Positions 1 to 11,195 of a stretch of 42,055 nucleotides of DNA are shown piece after piece. The notes beneath the pieces were generated by a model that was not told the origin of the DNA, ran no database searches, and saw nothing but the letters and a program-made list of their open reading frames with translations. The position numbers and the translations under genes were made by a program. The DNA comes from Candidatus Rifleibacteriota bacterium (GTDB taxonomy: Bacteria; Muiribacteriota; Ozemobacteria; Ozemobacterales; Ozemobacteraceae), in the NCBI GenBank assembly GCA_015233565.1, contig JADFXM010000003.1, positions 219,063-261,117 of the forward strand, written 5' to 3'. Position 1 is the stretch's first letter; every line of letters starts with the position of its first letter.

Positions 1-2399
1 GAAGGCTTTCTGCCCTTGGCCCGGGCGGCTTAAAAAGAGAGAGAGCAGGATTTGAAGTTCGGGATGTTCATCCCACTCACGATGGAAGAATTTGCCCAAT
101 TGAGACTCCTGAAGGACCAAATGCTGGTTTGATCGCCAGTTTGGCTGTATATGCGAAAGTGGATGAATTCGGATTCATTACTACTCCGCTTTGTCGGCTA
201 ATCGATGAAAAAGGTCTGGTTGATATTCATAACCTCGAATATATGGATGCTTATGAAGAAGACAGATACAGGGTTTGCCAGGCTGACATCAGTGTTGCCC
301 CTGAAGGAAGAATCAATCAGGACATCGTCCCGGTTAAATATTTCCGTGAAGATTATGAATTTGAATACGTTCCCATTGCTGAAGTGGAATATTTGAAATT
401 TTCTCCGCTCCAAATGGTTAGCGTGGCTAGCGCATTGATCCCATTCCTGGAACACGATGATGCCAACCGCGCACTCATGGGAACAAACATGCAGAGGCAG
501 GCTGTCCCTCTGATTGTCACCGAACCTCCGTTGGTCGGAACAGGCCTTGAAGTTCGAGCGGCTCATGATTCTGGAGCTATGGTTCTTAGCCGTTCTTCCG
601 GAGTTGTTGATTTCGTCGATGCTGAAGTAATTAAAATCAAACGGGCAAGCCGCCGTAAAGATGATGAAAAGATTCTTGTAAATGAACAAACCTTCAGAAA
701 ATATCAAGGACGCAAAATAATGGATACAGTTATTGATCCGTTAACTAGCGAATTGATTATTGAAGCTGGAATGCCTCTTGAAATAAATTACCTGAGTAAA
801 ATTTCTTCAATTTGTCCTGAAATCAGATTACAACAGGAATCGGTAGACGTTTATCACCTCCAAAAGTTTATGCGTTCAAATCAGGGAACATGTATAAACC
901 AGAAACCAATAGTCAAGAAGGGCGACAAAGTTAAGCCTGGAATGGTTATTGCCGACGGTCCTGCAACGGCACAAGGAGAATTGTCTCTTGGAAGAAATGT
1001 TCTTGTTGCATTCATGCCCTGGGAAGGCTACAACTTCGAAGACGCGATCATCCTTTCCGAAAGACTCGTTAAAGATGACGTATTTACCTCTGTGCACATT
1101 GAAGAATACGAAATCGACGCTCGCGATACCAAGCTCGGTCCTGAGGAAATTACGCGTGATATCCCCAACGTTGGAGAAGAAGCACTCAAAAACCTAAATG
1201 CTGATGGAATCATCCAAATTGGTGCGGAAGTCGAATCAGGTGATATCCTCGTTGGAAAGGTTACTCCAAAGGGAGAGACTGAACTTACAGCTGAAGACAA
1301 ACTCTTGAGAGCTATTTTCGGTGAAAAGGCCAGAGAAGTTCGGAATACTTCGTTGACTGTCCCACATGGAGAAAAGGGAAAAATCGTTGATGTAATGGTT
1401 TTTGCACGCGATAATGGCGACGAACTGCAGTATGGTGTAAATAAGCTGGTCCGCGTTTTTGTTGCCCAGAAAAGAAAAATTACTGTTGGCGACAAAATGG
1501 CAGGAAGACACGGAAACAAAGGTGTTATTTCCAAAATCGTTCCAGTTGAAGACATGCCATACCTTGATGATGGACGTCCGATTGACATAATTCTGAATCC
1601 TTTAGGTGTTCCCTCTCGTATGAACGTTGGACAAGTTCTTGAAACGCACCTAGGTTGGGCGGCAGAACGTTTGAAAAAGCGCTTTGGAACTTCAATATTT
1701 AACGCGGGTCGGGATATCAAGAACGAGGATTATGTTGTTCAACAACTTCAGACTGCAAAGGCTCTTGATTCAGATAGACTGGTCGACGAAGAAGGAAAAG
1801 CCTGGCTCTTTGATGGAAGAACCGGTCAGCGATTCCATAAGAAGATTATGGTTGGTGTGATCTATATCTTAAAACTTGCTCACCTTGTTGATGACAAAAT
1901 GCATGCTCGATCTACAGGGCCTTACAGCTTGGTTACTCAACAACCGTTAGGCGGAAAAGCTCAATTCGGAGGCCAAAGATTCGGGGAAATGGAAGTTTGG
2001 GCTCTCGAAGCTTATGGCGCTGCTCACGTTCTCCAAGAGCTTTTGACCGTAAAATCAGACGATGTTGAAGGCCGGGTTAAGGTCTATGAAACTATAATCA
2101 AGGGTAAGAACATTATGAAGCCGGGAATTCCGGAATCATTTAAGGTTGTTATCTCAGAATTACAGAGCCTTGGACTCCAGGTTGACCTGAAAAAGGATGC
2201 TAAGGAAGTTGCACTTCTTGAAAGTGGCGAACGAGTTTTTGTCGGTGAAGACGAAGATGGCTGGGATGAAGATGCAGCCACTGATGATGATGATTTGACA
2301 AATTCCGACTCCGATGACGAGGAATTTGAGGAAGGTTCACCCAATGGTAATCGTAAACAAAAGAAGACCGATCGCGGTGACGATCTGGATGAAGAATAA
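1..2399 (+). CDS. rpoB: RNA polymerase beta subunit, 3' part (5' end outside window)
   Basis: This is the C-terminal part of the catalytic beta subunit of RNA polymerase. The reading frame is open from base 3 and has no start inside the window, so the gene begins upstream. The first residues read RLSALGPGG, followed by [11 protein letters not shown] and [14 protein letters not shown], which are the rifampicin-pocket and following conserved regions. Further on are [27 protein letters not shown] and [20 protein letters not shown], all diagnostic. Relative to the common form, the THYGR tyrosine is Asp and the PNIGLI isoleucine is Ala. After the usual end of the family there is an acidic tail of about 50-60 residues, dense in Asp and Glu. 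rpoC follows after 37 bases, the usual rpoBC arrangement. Confidence 0.98.
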   Translation, partial: RLSALGPGGLKRERAGFEVRDVHPTHDGRICPIETPEGPNAGLIASLAVYAKVDEFGFITTPLCRLIDEKGLVDIHNLEYMDAYEEDRYRVCQADISVAPEGRINQDIVPVKYFREDYEFEYVPIAEVEYLKFSPLQMVSVASALIPFLEHDDANRALMGTNMQRQAVPLIVTEPPLVGTGLEVRAAHDSGAMVLSRSSGVVDFVDAEVIKIKRASRRKDDEKILVNEQTFRKYQGRKIMDTVIDPLTSELIIEAGMPLEINYLSKISSICPEIRLQQESVDVYHLQKFMRSNQGTCINQKPIVKKGDKVKPGMVIADGPATAQGELSLGRNVLVAFMPWEGYNFEDAIILSERLVKDDVFTSVHIEEYEIDARDTKLGPEEITRDIPNVGEEALKNLNADGIIQIGAEVESGDILVGKVTPKGETELTAEDKLLRAIFGEKAREVRNTSLTVPHGEKGKIVDVMVFARDNGDELQYGVNKLVRVFVAQKRKITVGDKMAGRHGNKGVISKIVPVEDMPYLDDGRPIDIILNPLGVPSRMNVGQVLETHLGWAAERLKKRFGTSIFNAGRDIKNEDYVVQQLQTAKALDSDRLVDEEGKAWLFDGRTGQRFHKKIMVGVIYILKLAHLVDDKMHARSTGPYSLVTQQPLGGKAQFGGQRFGEMEVWALEAYGAAHVLQELLTVKSDDVEGRVKVYETIIKGKNIMKPGIPESFKVVISELQSLGLQVDLKKDAKEVALLESGERVFVGEDEDGWDEDAATDDDDLTNSDSDDEEFEEGSPNGNRKQKKTDRGDDLDEE

Positions 2400-2436
2400 T
2401 TCGGTGGAAAACGGAAGCTAGGAGGAAGTAGCAAAG

Positions 2437-5400
2437 ATGTTGGAAATGGATAAATTTGATGCGATTCAGATCAGCATCGCTTCTCCGGAAAAGATCCGGT
2501 CTTGGTCATACGGTGAAGTAAAAAAACCGGAAACCATCAACTACAGGACTCATAAACCTGAAAGAGATGGCCTTTTTTGCGAAAGAATTTTTGGACCCCA
2601 AAAAGATTGGGAATGTTTTTGTGGAAAATATAAAAGCATTCGTTATCAAGGGATAATTTGTGAACGTTGTAATGTAGAAATTACAAAAGCTTCCGTCAGA
2701 AGGGAAAGAATGGGACACATTCAACTGGTAACTCCAGTTGGTCACATTTGGTATGCCAAAGGTAGTCCTAATTATATCGCCCTTCTGTTGGATGTCTCCG
2801 CCCGCGATCTTGAAAAGGTGTTGTACTTCCAGAGTTATATTGTCATTGACCCAGGAAATCTGCCCTTGTCAAAAAAACAGCTTCTTCCCGAAGAAGGAAC
2901 TGGCGGCGAAATGGGATTTCGTGAACTTCGCGAAAAATATGGCGATATGTTTGTTGCGAAGATGGGTGCTGAAGCTATCAAAGAACTTTTGGCCGAAATT
3001 GATCTCAAAAAATTGGAATCTGAACTGGCTGTTCAACTGAAAAGCGCCACTGGAACCAGGCGAGCCCATCTCTTAAAAAGAATGGAATTAGTAAAATGGT
3101 TTATCAATTCTATCAGCCGCCCGGAATGGATGATTCTTGATGTAATTCCAGTTATTCCGCCAGATTTACGCCCCATGGTTCAACTTGATGGTGGACGCTT
3201 CGCGACTTCAGATTTGAATGACCTTTATAGAAGGGTTATCAATCGGAACAACAGATTGAAGAGACTTATCAAACTTCAAGCTCCAGATATCATCATCAAA
3301 AATGAAAAGCGAATGCTTCAAGAAGCAGTCAACGCTTTAATCGACAATGGACGTCGTGGAAAACTAGTCACCGGTCCAAATAATCGACCACTTAAATCTC
3401 TTACCGACATGTTAAAAGGCAAGCAAGGTCGCTTTAGACAAAACCTTCTTGGAAAGCGCGTCGATTATTCAGGTCGATCGGTTATTGTTGTCGGACCCTC
3501 TTTGAAAATTCACCAGGCTGGACTTCCGAAGAAAATGGCCTTGGAACTCTTCAAACCATTTGTAATGCATAGATTGGTCCAAAAAAATCTTGCGCACAAC
3601 ATCAAAAGTGCTAAAAAGATGATTGAACGCGAAAAAAATGAGCTCTGGGATGTCCTTGAAGAAGTCATTAGGCATCATCCTATTCTTCTGAATCGCGCTC
3701 CAACCTTGCATCGCTTGGGAATTCAAGCTTTCGAGCCAGTTTTGATTGAAGGTAAAGCGATACAGATTCATCCTTTGGTTTGTACTGCTTATAACGCTGA
3801 CTTCGACGGTGACCAGATGGCTGTTCATGTTCCACTGCTTCTTGACGCTCAAATTGAAGCCAGACTACTGATGCTCTCTGCAAACAATGTTTTGAAGCCG
3901 GCGGACGGACGACCAGTTATGACTCCCACTCAGGATATGACAATTGGAATGTTTTACCTCACGGTTGAACATCCTGAGAGAGAAGATTATCCTTCCTTCA
4001 ATATTAAACTTGCCGAAGGTAAAACATGGGAAGAAACCATTCTTAACTCTGGCCGAGGTTTTGAGCTCAAGCTTGCGAAATCAGTAAAAGATTCTAAAGA
4101 GCAAGCCGTTTTAGAGCAACACACACTACTGGATAGCAAAGAAGTTTGTGAAAAACTTGAGAAATCGGAAATTAAAGAGATCTCAGTTTTTAAACCACTG
4201 GTTTTCTGGAACACAAGTGAAGCAGTTAATGCATATGAAACCAGTTCATTAGATCTGCAGTATCCAGTCTATATCTATCGTGAAGCATATCCTGAACACA
4301 AAATTGTAACTCAAATGGGTCCGAAAGATTCCCAGAACCCGAAGTCATTGTTTCTAAGAACCACAATAGGGCGAATTATTTTTAATAATGCGCTTCCGGA
4401 AGCAATTTCCTACAAAAATGTCCATGTTAGAAAGGAAACAGTAAGTTCACTTATCAAGGAAATTTTTACACTTTGTCCGTTGAATATTGTTGGTGAAACG
4501 CTTGATAAATTAAAAGAACTCGGTTTCCATTTCGCGACACTTTCCGGTCTGACAATTTCTATTGTTGATATGATCAATCCCCCCAAGAAACGCGAAATTC
4601 TCGATCAAGCCGATAAAAAGGCCTTGAAGGTAAAAGAGCGTTATGAAAAGGGCGAATTGAGTCGTGATGAACGACGACAGAACGAAGTAAACATTTGGAC
4701 AAAAGCCACCGAAGACGTTTCAGACGATCTTCTGCAGGCGTTTGAATCCACCGCGAAAATTGGTGAGTTCAATCCTGTTTATATGATGGCTTATTCAGGA
4801 GCCCGCGGAAATATGCAGCAGATTCGGCAGCTATGTGCAATGCGCGGATTGATGTCTAATCCTCGCGGAGACATTCTTGCCTTCCCAATTAAGTCCAACT
4901 TCCGTGAAGGACTGAACCAATCGGAATACTTCATCTCAACATACGGTGCAAGAAAAGGTCTTGTCGATACAGCTTTGAGAACTGCCGACTCTGGTTATTT
5001 AACCCGAAGACTTGTTGATGTCGCCCAGGATGTTGTTATCACCATTCTTGATTGTACCACTCCGAATGGAATTGAAATCGCTCCGATCAGACAATCCAGA
5101 ACTTCAAATAATATTCTTGTTGACGACGTTGTAGTTCCTCTTCGTTATCGTCTCTCAGGACGAGTTCTTTCCAAACCAATTTGTCATCCGCTTACTCATG
5201 AGGTTCTAAGTATTACCTCTGAGGGAGAGCAAATTCAATTAATCGCTGGAATTTATTGTTCTGATGATATCGCAAATGAAATCGAGAACAACTGTGAATT
5301 TCCTGTTCCTGCCGACAAATTGAAGGAAGGGATGATCAACGCTGAACAGATAATTGATCCGAAAACCAATCGTATCATTTTACGCCCGGATAGGCCTTTG

Positions 5401-8400
5401 AATGAATACGTTATGAAAAGAATTGGTGAAGCAGGTATCACCGAGATAAAAATCAGAAGCCATATTTTTATTCGCTCTCCATTGACTTGCCAAGCAAAGA
5501 CTGGAATTTGTCAGAGGTGCTACGGTTCAGATCTTTCCACAGGAAAGCTTATCGATGTTGGCGAAGCAGTCGGAATTATTGCTGCTCAATCCATCGGTGA
5601 ACCTGGAACCCAGCTTACCATGAGAACCTTCCATCTTGGCGGCGTTGCTCTGGCTCAGAGATCGTTTATTAAATCCAGAACTGCCGGTATTGCAAGGTTT
5701 ACGCACTTGAAGTTGGCAAAAATTTCTGACCGAAGCAAATTCGAAATTGGTTCCGGAACGGAAACGTTTGACAAAACTGAATTTGGAGCTAATATCCGAA
5801 CCGTGGTTGTTGGTGGATTCCTGATTACCGAAGGAAAAGCTGGAAAGAAAGATCGTTTACATATTCCGGTTGGCGCTGAAATGAAAGTTGAAGATGGCAC
5901 CAAGGTTACCCCAGGGAAGGGTGTTGCGGAATATAATCCGAATAACATTGTTTCCGGGTATACCGGAGAAGTAATTTTTGATGGAATCGAACAAAAGGAT
6001 GGAATGGTCGTTTCGGAACACGGAGTGATCAGAATTTTGACCCAGGAATTTGATTCGGTTACTAAAGACTTCCACATCGAAGATTACAAAATTCCTCAAG
6101 GTGCAACTTTAAAGGTTGAAGATAACGAAATCATTCATGCTGGAAATCTTCTGGCTGAAATGTCCGCCGAACAGCATGCCGCTATTGCTAGAATTGATGG
6201 ACTTGCCAAATTCGAAAACATCAGGATCAAGAATAAGCAGGTAATAAGTGACAATGGAATGATCTTTATTTTCCCTGATACTCCTGAAGAGGGAAATAGA
6301 ATTGAATATCCGTTGCCAAAGGGTGTTAAAGAGGCAAAAGATCTGTCCCTTAAAACCGGTGGAATGATCCTTAATGTAAAGAATGGGGACTCGGTCCAAG
6401 GAAATGAGCGTTTGCTTTCGGTTGTCTCAGAAATGGATGGAAAAGTTGAAATTTCCTCCAACGGTACTGTTATTACCGTCCTTCAGGATGTAATTGAAGA
6501 ATATGAATTTAAGGGTGAACTTGCTGCTGCGATCGATGAAAACAAGAAAACTCTTTCCTTGCTGGCACCGATTTCAGGAGTTGTCCGGGTAATTAACGAG
6601 AAGAGTGCCGGAAATAAAACTCTTGACCGAAAAAGAGTCATCGTAAAAAATGAAATTGAATACCCGGTTCCAAGGGGAGTAATCCTGAGACCTAAAGAAC
6701 ACTGCAAGATTCCGCCTGGTGGAGAAGTCCAGGAAGGTATGGAACTGACCACCAAAATGATAATGCAAGCGGAAATTGATGGCGTTGTGGAAATTCGCTC
6801 CGTACCCGCTGAGAAGAGAATTCAATTATTCGGGGAAGAATTGAGCCACATCAAGGGAGCCACTTTAGCCCGGGTTGCCGTGAACAAAGAAACTGGCGAT
6901 TCCGTTGCTGCTGCTGGAACATTAATTGACGAAACCCTTTACGAGATAATTGAAAGCAATCGCGATTCCATCAGAGAGATTTATGTTCAAACCAGCGATT
7001 CTCGTGAAGAGATTTTGATTAAAGCCGAAGATCAAACGATTTCTTATCCTGTTCCGATTGGAAGCGTGATTCAGGTTGAGACCGGGAAGCTTGTAAAAGC
7101 AGGCGACAAACTTGTAACTGATATTGAGCCAATCATTAGTGAAATTAATGGAAAAGTCAACTATATGAGTGGTTACAACAAGGTTATTTGTGAAGACATC
7201 ATTGAAAAAATTCTTGTTTACTCCGGAATTGAATTCAGTTTCCCTGCAACCCTTAATCTTAAATTCCCTTCCACAGTTGTGAAAGAAGCAGAACTGACAA
7301 TTGCTCCTATTCCATTTGAAAGCTATGAGAAATTTGAGGATTCAGATGGAGTTGGTACCGGAATTAGAATTCAACAGCGTGTTACCCGAGAGAAGAAGTA
7401 TAGAATTACCCGTGAAATGGCCTCATCTCTTGGTGTCCTGGTCAAGGATGGCGACAAAGTTCGGGAAGGTCAAACTCTGGCTATCTTTAAAGCCAAGAAT
7501 AACGGTGTTGTTCTCCTTGAAAGAAAAATTTCCAAGGAAGGTAAAGCAAGATCAACTATTGAGAGTATTATCATTCAACCAGGTGAAGCCCACCAGGTTC
7601 TTGATGGTGCTGAATTAAGAATAGAAGACAATTCCAAAGTTAAGAAAGGTGAAATTCTGGCCAAATGGGGTCTCTCCATGAAAAAGACGACCGACATTAT
7701 CCAGGGTCTTCCCCGTGTTGCCGAGCTTTTCGAAGTCAGACGACCGAAGAAGGAAGCCGTTCTTTCTGAGGATACAGGAATCGTTCGAATTGCTGCTAAC
7801 GCTCTTTCGATTGTTGATCCGAAAACCGGTATGGAGAAGCCCATTCGTGTTCAATATGGAGCCAGTGGTCTTGTTGTTCATGATGGCGAATATATTGAAT
7901 CGGGCGATCCCATCACAGATGGAAAAATCTTCCCCAAAAAACTTGTAAAAGTTGTTGGATTACCGTTTGTCAGAAGATACTTGTTAGACGAAATTCAAAG
8001 AGTTTATCGTGATCAGGGTGTTAGTATTAACGATAAGCATCTTGAAATCATTGTCAGACAAATGCTTAGAAAAGTTGTTATCACTGATCCAGGCGATTCA
8101 ACGCTACTTCCGAATGAAACTGTTCATGTTAAGTACTTTGAACAAATTGTACATAAACTTAACCAGGCTGGGAAAATTCCACCCAGTGGAAGCCCAATGA
8201 TTCAGGGAATAACCAAGGCCTCTTTGACTACTGAAAGCTTCATTTCAGCTGCCTCCTTCCAGGAGACGACACGCGTTCTTACGAAAGCTGCAATTAAGTC
8301 CAAGGTTGATTATCTGAAGGGGTTAAAGGAAAACCTTATCATTGGTAAACTGATCCCTGCCGGAACTGGAATTGCGATCAGAAAGAAAATTGATTTCCCC

Positions 8401-8571
8401 AATTTGCCTGTTGAAATTCAAAAGACTGAGACTCCTGAAGAAGATCAATTCAAGGATCTTAATGTTAAGGAAGTCAAGGAAATCATGTCTTCCGAAGACC
8501 AACTCTTTCTTAATAGCACTCAGTTGCATGAAACATCAGATTCCGACAATGATGGCGAAAGCGAAAGCTAA
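2437..8571 (+). CDS. rpoC: RNA polymerase beta' subunit with very large trigger-loop insertion
   Basis: This is the beta' subunit of RNA polymerase, which carries the catalytic magnesium. The ATG at 2437 is preceded by AGGAGG at 2421-2426. The N-terminal zinc ribbon uses C60, C62, C75 and C78. The active-site motif [12 protein letters not shown] places the catalytic aspartates at D455, D457 and D459. The second zinc site is C873, C1018, C1025 and C1028. The trigger loop has M1062, R1063 and H1066. The chain then enters an insertion of about 675 residues and resumes at GLPRVAELF near residue 1757, the normal sequence after the trigger loop. Total length is 2044 residues, against about 1407 in E. 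coli. The tail is rich in Asp, Ser and Glu. The frame is uninterrupted, so the enzyme is expected to be functional. Confidence 0.98.
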   Translation: MLEMDKFDAIQISIASPEKIRSWSYGEVKKPETINYRTHKPERDGLFCERIFGPQKDWECFCGKYKSIRYQGIICERCNVEITKASVRRERMGHIQLVTPVGHIWYAKGSPNYIALLLDVSARDLEKVLYFQSYIVIDPGNLPLSKKQLLPEEGTGGEMGFRELREKYGDMFVAKMGAEAIKELLAEIDLKKLESELAVQLKSATGTRRAHLLKRMELVKWFINSISRPEWMILDVIPVIPPDLRPMVQLDGGRFATSDLNDLYRRVINRNNRLKRLIKLQAPDIIIKNEKRMLQEAVNALIDNGRRGKLVTGPNNRPLKSLTDMLKGKQGRFRQNLLGKRVDYSGRSVIVVGPSLKIHQAGLPKKMALELFKPFVMHRLVQKNLAHNIKSAKKMIEREKNELWDVLEEVIRHHPILLNRAPTLHRLGIQAFEPVLIEGKAIQIHPLVCTAYNADFDGDQMAVHVPLLLDAQIEARLLMLSANNVLKPADGRPVMTPTQDMTIGMFYLTVEHPEREDYPSFNIKLAEGKTWEETILNSGRGFELKLAKSVKDSKEQAVLEQHTLLDSKEVCEKLEKSEIKEISVFKPLVFWNTSEAVNAYETSSLDLQYPVYIYREAYPEHKIVTQMGPKDSQNPKSLFLRTTIGRIIFNNALPEAISYKNVHVRKETVSSLIKEIFTLCPLNIVGETLDKLKELGFHFATLSGLTISIVDMINPPKKREILDQADKKALKVKERYEKGELSRDERRQNEVNIWTKATEDVSDDLLQAFESTAKIGEFNPVYMMAYSGARGNMQQIRQLCAMRGLMSNPRGDILAFPIKSNFREGLNQSEYFISTYGARKGLVDTALRTADSGYLTRRLVDVAQDVVITILDCTTPNGIEIAPIRQSRTSNNILVDDVVVPLRYRLSGRVLSKPICHPLTHEVLSITSEGEQIQLIAGIYCSDDIANEIENNCEFPVPADKLKEGMINAEQIIDPKTNRIILRPDRPLNEYVMKRIGEAGITEIKIRSHIFIRSPLTCQAKTGICQRCYGSDLSTGKLIDVGEAVGIIAAQSIGEPGTQLTMRTFHLGGVALAQRSFIKSRTAGIARFTHLKLAKISDRSKFEIGSGTETFDKTEFGANIRTVVVGGFLITEGKAGKKDRLHIPVGAEMKVEDGTKVTPGKGVAEYNPNNIVSGYTGEVIFDGIEQKDGMVVSEHGVIRILTQEFDSVTKDFHIEDYKIPQGATLKVEDNEIIHAGNLLAEMSAEQHAAIARIDGLAKFENIRIKNKQVISDNGMIFIFPDTPEEGNRIEYPLPKGVKEAKDLSLKTGGMILNVKNGDSVQGNERLLSVVSEMDGKVEISSNGTVITVLQDVIEEYEFKGELAAAIDENKKTLSLLAPISGVVRVINEKSAGNKTLDRKRVIVKNEIEYPVPRGVILRPKEHCKIPPGGEVQEGMELTTKMIMQAEIDGVVEIRSVPAEKRIQLFGEELSHIKGATLARVAVNKETGDSVAAAGTLIDETLYEIIESNRDSIREIYVQTSDSREEILIKAEDQTISYPVPIGSVIQVETGKLVKAGDKLVTDIEPIISEINGKVNYMSGYNKVICEDIIEKILVYSGIEFSFPATLNLKFPSTVVKEAELTIAPIPFESYEKFEDSDGVGTGIRIQQRVTREKKYRITREMASSLGVLVKDGDKVREGQTLAIFKAKNNGVVLLERKISKEGKARSTIESIIIQPGEAHQVLDGAELRIEDNSKVKKGEILAKWGLSMKKTTDIIQGLPRVAELFEVRRPKKEAVLSEDTGIVRIAANALSIVDPKTGMEKPIRVQYGASGLVVHDGEYIESGDPITDGKIFPKKLVKVVGLPFVRRYLLDEIQRVYRDQGVSINDKHLEIIVRQMLRKVVITDPGDSTLLPNETVHVKYFEQIVHKLNQAGKIPPSGSPMIQGITKASLTTESFISAASFQETTRVLTKAAIKSKVDYLKGLKENLIIGKLIPAGTGIAIRKKIDFPNLPVEIQKTETPEEDQFKDLNVKEVKEIMSSEDQLFLNSTQLHETSDSDNDGESES
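5650..7680 (+). other. SI3-like insertion in the RpoC trigger loop, repeated sandwich-barrel units
   Basis: This marks residues of about 1072-1748 of RpoC, between the trigger-loop sequence TFHLGG and [10 protein letters not shown]. coli has an insertion of about 190 residues (SI3) at the same place. Here the insert contains a recurring signature: a Y-P-V-P-x-G-like start, then a hydrophobic strand, a D-G-x-x-V-x-x-G turn and a short closing strand. Copies begin near [63 protein letters not shown] and [14 protein letters not shown]. This fits the sandwich-barrel hybrid motif known from SI3 domains, including the large cyanobacterial one. The family assignment of the repeats is inferred from pattern, not from a search. 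Confidence 0.8.
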
Positions 8572-8585
8572 ATAACCAAAAATAA

Positions 8586-8622
8586 ATCCCCCGGTTGATA
8601 ACATCAGCGGGGGATCTTTTAT
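8586..8622 (+). terminator. Rho-independent terminator after rpoC
   Basis: ATCCCCCG at 8586-8593 pairs with CGGGGGAT at 8608-8615. The stem continues inward through GTTGAT and ATCAGC, allowing one bulge and one wobble, to an AAC loop. A CTTTTAT run follows. It lies 15 bases after the rpoC stop codon. Confidence 0.85.
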
Positions 8623-8655
8623 ATCGCTGAACGTCTAATAAACAGGAGATAAAAC

Positions 8656-8937
8656 ATGTTAGAAAAAATTGAAACGCTGGTTTTTTATTTTACGATCGAT
8701 TGCGCAATATGCCATAACAAGTCTAAAGTCAGCCATGTTGCCATTGAAGAACAGAATGGACAATTAGTTTGTACTCTTTGCGGGAAAGCTATCAAGGTTC
8801 CAAATCATGAGAGACTTGTTGCTATTTCCAAAGAATTAAACGATTTTCTAGCAAACAGGAACAATGTAAAGTTTATTACATTGACAAAGAATGAGGCTTT
8901 CAACGTTGTAGACGATGTTCCAGCCGCGGCACACTGA
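8656..8937 (+). CDS. small zinc-ribbon protein, function unknown
   Basis: This encodes a 93-residue protein with two CxxC knuckles, C16/C19 and C39/C42, separated by 19 residues. That spacing is typical of a structural zinc ribbon. The ATG has a good ribosome site, AGGAG, at 8644-8648. It sits between the rpoC terminator and truA, whose likely start is only 11 bases after its stop, so it probably shares a transcript with truA, rplM and rpsI. Beyond the ribbon I recognise no family. It could bind nucleic acid or act as a small protein adaptor, but nothing in the sequence decides this. Confidence 0.8.
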   Translation: MLEKIETLVFYFTIDCAICHNKSKVSHVAIEEQNGQLVCTLCGKAIKVPNHERLVAISKELNDFLANRNNVKFITLTKNEAFNVVDDVPAAAH

Positions 8938-8948
8938 TAACAGCAATT

Positions 8949-9701
8949 TTGTACTTGACTTTGTTTCAAAGAAATTTTAAACTGATTGTTACCTACGATG
9001 GTTCTACCTTTTTCGGATTTCAACTCCAACCTGATTGTTCGACAATCCAGGGAACCTTGGAAGAAATAATATCCTCTGTTGTAGGAGAAAAAGTCAGAAT
9101 TCTCGGGGCTGGACGAACGGACACTGGGGTCCACGCCTTGGGCCAGGTGGCCTCTTTTAAGACTAACTGTAAGATACCGGTTGAAAAGTTGGTTTTTTGC
9201 CTTAATGAGCGGTTGCCTGATTCTGTAAGGGTGTTGTCGGTCGAAGAAGTTAACAAGGATTTTCATCCTCGTTTCATGGCAAAGGGGAAGCATTACAGGT
9301 ATATTTTTCGAACTGGAAAGCTTTTTTCTCCATTTCTTTCAAGATATTCTTTTCAAGTCAGCCGAAAGTTGGATATTGGAAAGATGTCCTCCGGAGCGGA
9401 GAAGTTCCTTGGGGAATATGATTTTGCAGCTTTTGCAAAATCCCCCGGAAAGGTTGAAAATTCCATTCGAAAGATGTTTGCCAGTAGAATTGAAGTAGAT
9501 GGTGACTTTGTTTTTTTTGATATAGTTGGAAGTGGCTTTTTACATAATATGGTTCGAAACATGGCAAAGGCCCTTTTTCTAATCGGAAAAGGTGAAATGA
9601 AGCCTTGTGTGATAGATGAACTGTACGAAAATCAGGATCGGACTCACCTTGGATCACCTGCTCCACCGGGAGGCTTGTACCTGATGAAAGTCATGTATTA
9701 A
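8949..9701 (+). CDS. truA: tRNA pseudouridine(38-40) synthase TruA
   Basis: This enzyme isomerises uridine to pseudouridine at positions 38-40 in the anticodon stem-loop of tRNAs. The signature GAGRTDTGVHALGQ contains the catalytic aspartate, D58 in this numbering. The motif GSGFLHNMVRNM and the C-terminal APPGGLYLMKVMY are typical of the family, and the length of about 250 residues is usual. There is no ATG. TTG codons at 8949, 8955 and 8961 are all possible starts, and no clear ribosome site precedes any of them, so translation may depend on coupling to the upstream zinc-ribbon gene. By comparison with the family N-terminus, the TTG at 8961 is also plausible. rplM begins 21 bases downstream. 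Confidence 0.95.
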   Translation: MYLTLFQRNFKLIVTYDGSTFFGFQLQPDCSTIQGTLEEIISSVVGEKVRILGAGRTDTGVHALGQVASFKTNCKIPVEKLVFCLNERLPDSVRVLSVEEVNKDFHPRFMAKGKHYRYIFRTGKLFSPFLSRYSFQVSRKLDIGKMSSGAEKFLGEYDFAAFAKSPGKVENSIRKMFASRIEVDGDFVFFDIVGSGFLHNMVRNMAKALFLIGKGEMKPCVIDELYENQDRTHLGSPAPPGGLYLMKVMY

Positions 9702-9722
9702 CCGAAAAGGAGGAAATATTCG

Positions 9723-10157
9723 GTGAAGACGTTCATTATGAAACCCGCAGATGTCAAGCGGGAGTGGTATCTTGTTGACGCCAAAAACCAAGTTCTTGGC
9801 AGACTCGCTGCAAAAGTTGCCGGCGTTTTACGTGGTAAAGGTAAGACAACTTTCACGCCAAACGTTGCTATGGGTGATTTTGTAGTTGTTATTAATGCTG
9901 GAAAGATTATTTTGACAGGCAATAAGGCCGAGGATAAGTATTATTTCCATCACAGCGGTTATCCGGGCGGAATGAAAAAAGTAAGTTACGGTGATTTGCG
10001 TGCTGAAAGACCCGAACTTATGCTTTTCCTCGCAGTTAAGAGAATGCTTCCCAGAAATAAAACTCGGAAACACACTCTTAGAATGCTGAAGGTTTATTCT
10101 GATGATAAGCATCCCCATCTTGCTCAGCAGCCCAAGCCTTTAGCGCTGGTCAAATAA
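9723..10157 (+). CDS. rplM: 50S ribosomal protein L13
   Basis: This is ribosomal protein L13, 144 residues, an early-assembling protein of the large subunit. The N-terminal MKTFIMKPADVKREWYLVDA and the segment LGRLAAKVAGVLRGK are characteristic, as are VVINAGKI, HHSGYPGG and VKRMLPRNK. The start is the GTG at 9723, nine bases after a perfect AGGAGG at 9708-9713. It is followed after 20 bases by rpsI, the standard bacterial rplM-rpsI pair. Confidence 0.98.
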   Translation: MKTFIMKPADVKREWYLVDAKNQVLGRLAAKVAGVLRGKGKTTFTPNVAMGDFVVVINAGKIILTGNKAEDKYYFHHSGYPGGMKKVSYGDLRAERPELMLFLAVKRMLPRNKTRKHTLRMLKVYSDDKHPHLAQQPKPLALVK

Positions 10158-10177
10158 TTTAATAGGAGGAACAAAAG

Positions 10178-10570
10178 ATGGCTGAAAATCAATTGTGGGG
10201 CACTGGCCGGCGAAAAACCTCAACTGCTCGTGTTCGATTGGTAAAAGGCGAAGGAAAGATTTTAGTTAATCGCCGAGCGTTTGAAGAATATTTTCCCATT
10301 GCGTTAACTAGAAAGATTATTACTACTCCGCTTACTGTCACTGAAACATTGGGACGTTTCAATGTTGAAGCCAACATCCGTGGTGGTGGAAAATCAGGAC
10401 AAGCTGGAGCTTTAAGACATGGAATCGCAAGAGCACTCCTTAAATTTAACGAAGAATTCAGGAGTTTGCTCAGGAAAAATGGTTTGCTAACCAGAGATCC
10501 AAGAATGCGTGAAAGAAAGAAATACGGTTTGAAGAAAGCCAGAAAACGGCCTCAATTCTCCAAACGTTAA
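10178..10570 (+). CDS. rpsI: 30S ribosomal protein S9
   Basis: This is ribosomal protein S9, 130 residues, whose basic C-terminal tail reaches the P site of the small subunit. [14 protein letters not shown] near the N-terminus, the [19 protein letters not shown] segment and the tail ending [12 protein letters not shown] are diagnostic. TAGGAGG lies just upstream of the ATG. The gene ends the truA-rplM-rpsI transcript at a strong terminator. Confidence 0.98.
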   Translation: MAENQLWGTGRRKTSTARVRLVKGEGKILVNRRAFEEYFPIALTRKIITTPLTVTETLGRFNVEANIRGGGKSGQAGALRHGIARALLKFNEEFRSLLRKNGLLTRDPRMRERKKYGLKKARKRPQFSKR

Positions 10571-10587
10571 TTCGAAAATTTTTAAGC

Positions 10588-10614
10588 TGGGCCGCATTAA
10601 GCGGCCCATTTTTG
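10588..10614 (+). terminator. Rho-independent terminator after rpsI
   Basis: There is a perfect 8-bp stem: TGGGCCGC at 10588-10595 pairs with GCGGCCCA at 10601-10608. The loop is ATTAA and a T run follows. Confidence 0.92.
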
Positions 10615-10649
10615 TTCTCTGGTACTAGAGGTTTCGAAAAGGAGAAAAA

Positions 10650-11141
10650 ATGAGCAATAATAAACTTCAAAAATCAAAATCTTTAGATGGTGCCCCCTTA
10701 AAATCGGATGAAAATGTTGATGGTAAGCTCGATGCAAGCGAAAAGAAATTGATTGAAATGGCCGTTTTTGCCTCATCTCGTGCTTATGCACCCTATTCAA
10801 AATTTAAAGTTGGAGCTGCTCTTGAATTGGCAGATGGCGAAACAATTCTTGGATGTAACGTTGAAAATGCAAGCTATGGATTGACAAATTGTGCAGAAAG
10901 AACAGCCATTTTTTCTGCCATTGCCCAAGGGAAAACACATTTTGTTAAAATGGCTATTTTTGTTGATATTGATGATTTTGTTTCACCGTGTGGGGCTTGT
11001 AGACAGGTTCTTTTTGAATTTGCCAAAGATATGAAAATAATCATGGTTAATCGGAAAAAAAACACTAAGGTAACCTCCGTTGGTGAACTTCTTCCTATGG
11101 CTTTTTCCGAAAGTGAATTGAACTCGACCGACAGAGTGTAG
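10650..11141 (+). CDS. cdd: cytidine deaminase
   Basis: This enzyme hydrolyses cytidine or deoxycytidine to uridine or deoxyuridine in pyrimidine salvage. The zinc site is complete: C81-A-E83 in NCAERTA supplies one Cys and the catalytic Glu, and PCGACRQ supplies C114 and C117. APYSKFKVGAAL and CNVENASYG are substrate-pocket motifs of the homotetrameric family. The protein has 163 residues, with about 30 extra polar residues at the N-terminus compared with the usual 130-odd. The start is nevertheless well supported by AAGGAG directly upstream of the ATG. The gene lies after the rpsI terminator and has its own terminator, so it is probably transcribed alone. Confidence 0.95.
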   Translation: MSNNKLQKSKSLDGAPLKSDENVDGKLDASEKKLIEMAVFASSRAYAPYSKFKVGAALELADGETILGCNVENASYGLTNCAERTAIFSAIAQGKTHFVKMAIFVDIDDFVSPCGACRQVLFEFAKDMKIIMVNRKKNTKVTSVGELLPMAFSESELNSTDRV

Positions 11142-11164
11142 AAAAACAATCTTTTTCCTGGAAG

Positions 11165-11190
11165 AAAGCCTGCTGAAAGGCAAGCTTTTG
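11165..11190 (+). terminator. Probable terminator after cdd
   Basis: AAAGC at 11165-11169 pairs with GCTTT at 11184-11188. After one mismatch the stem continues TGC with GCA around a six-base loop, and TTTTG follows. It lies between convergent genes and could serve both. Confidence 0.55.
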
Positions 11191-11195
11191 TGTTC

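Noticed and set aside
198..707. Minus-strand frame of 169 codons inside rpoB, and the other antisense frames in rpoB and rpoC
   Set aside because: They lie wholly within strongly conserved genes on the other strand and lack ribosome sites and recognisable domains.
8595..8625. Promoter for the zinc-ribbon gene overlapping the rpoC terminator
   Set aside because: TTGATA lies inside the hairpin, and the candidate -10 boxes have poor sequence or 18-19 base spacers.
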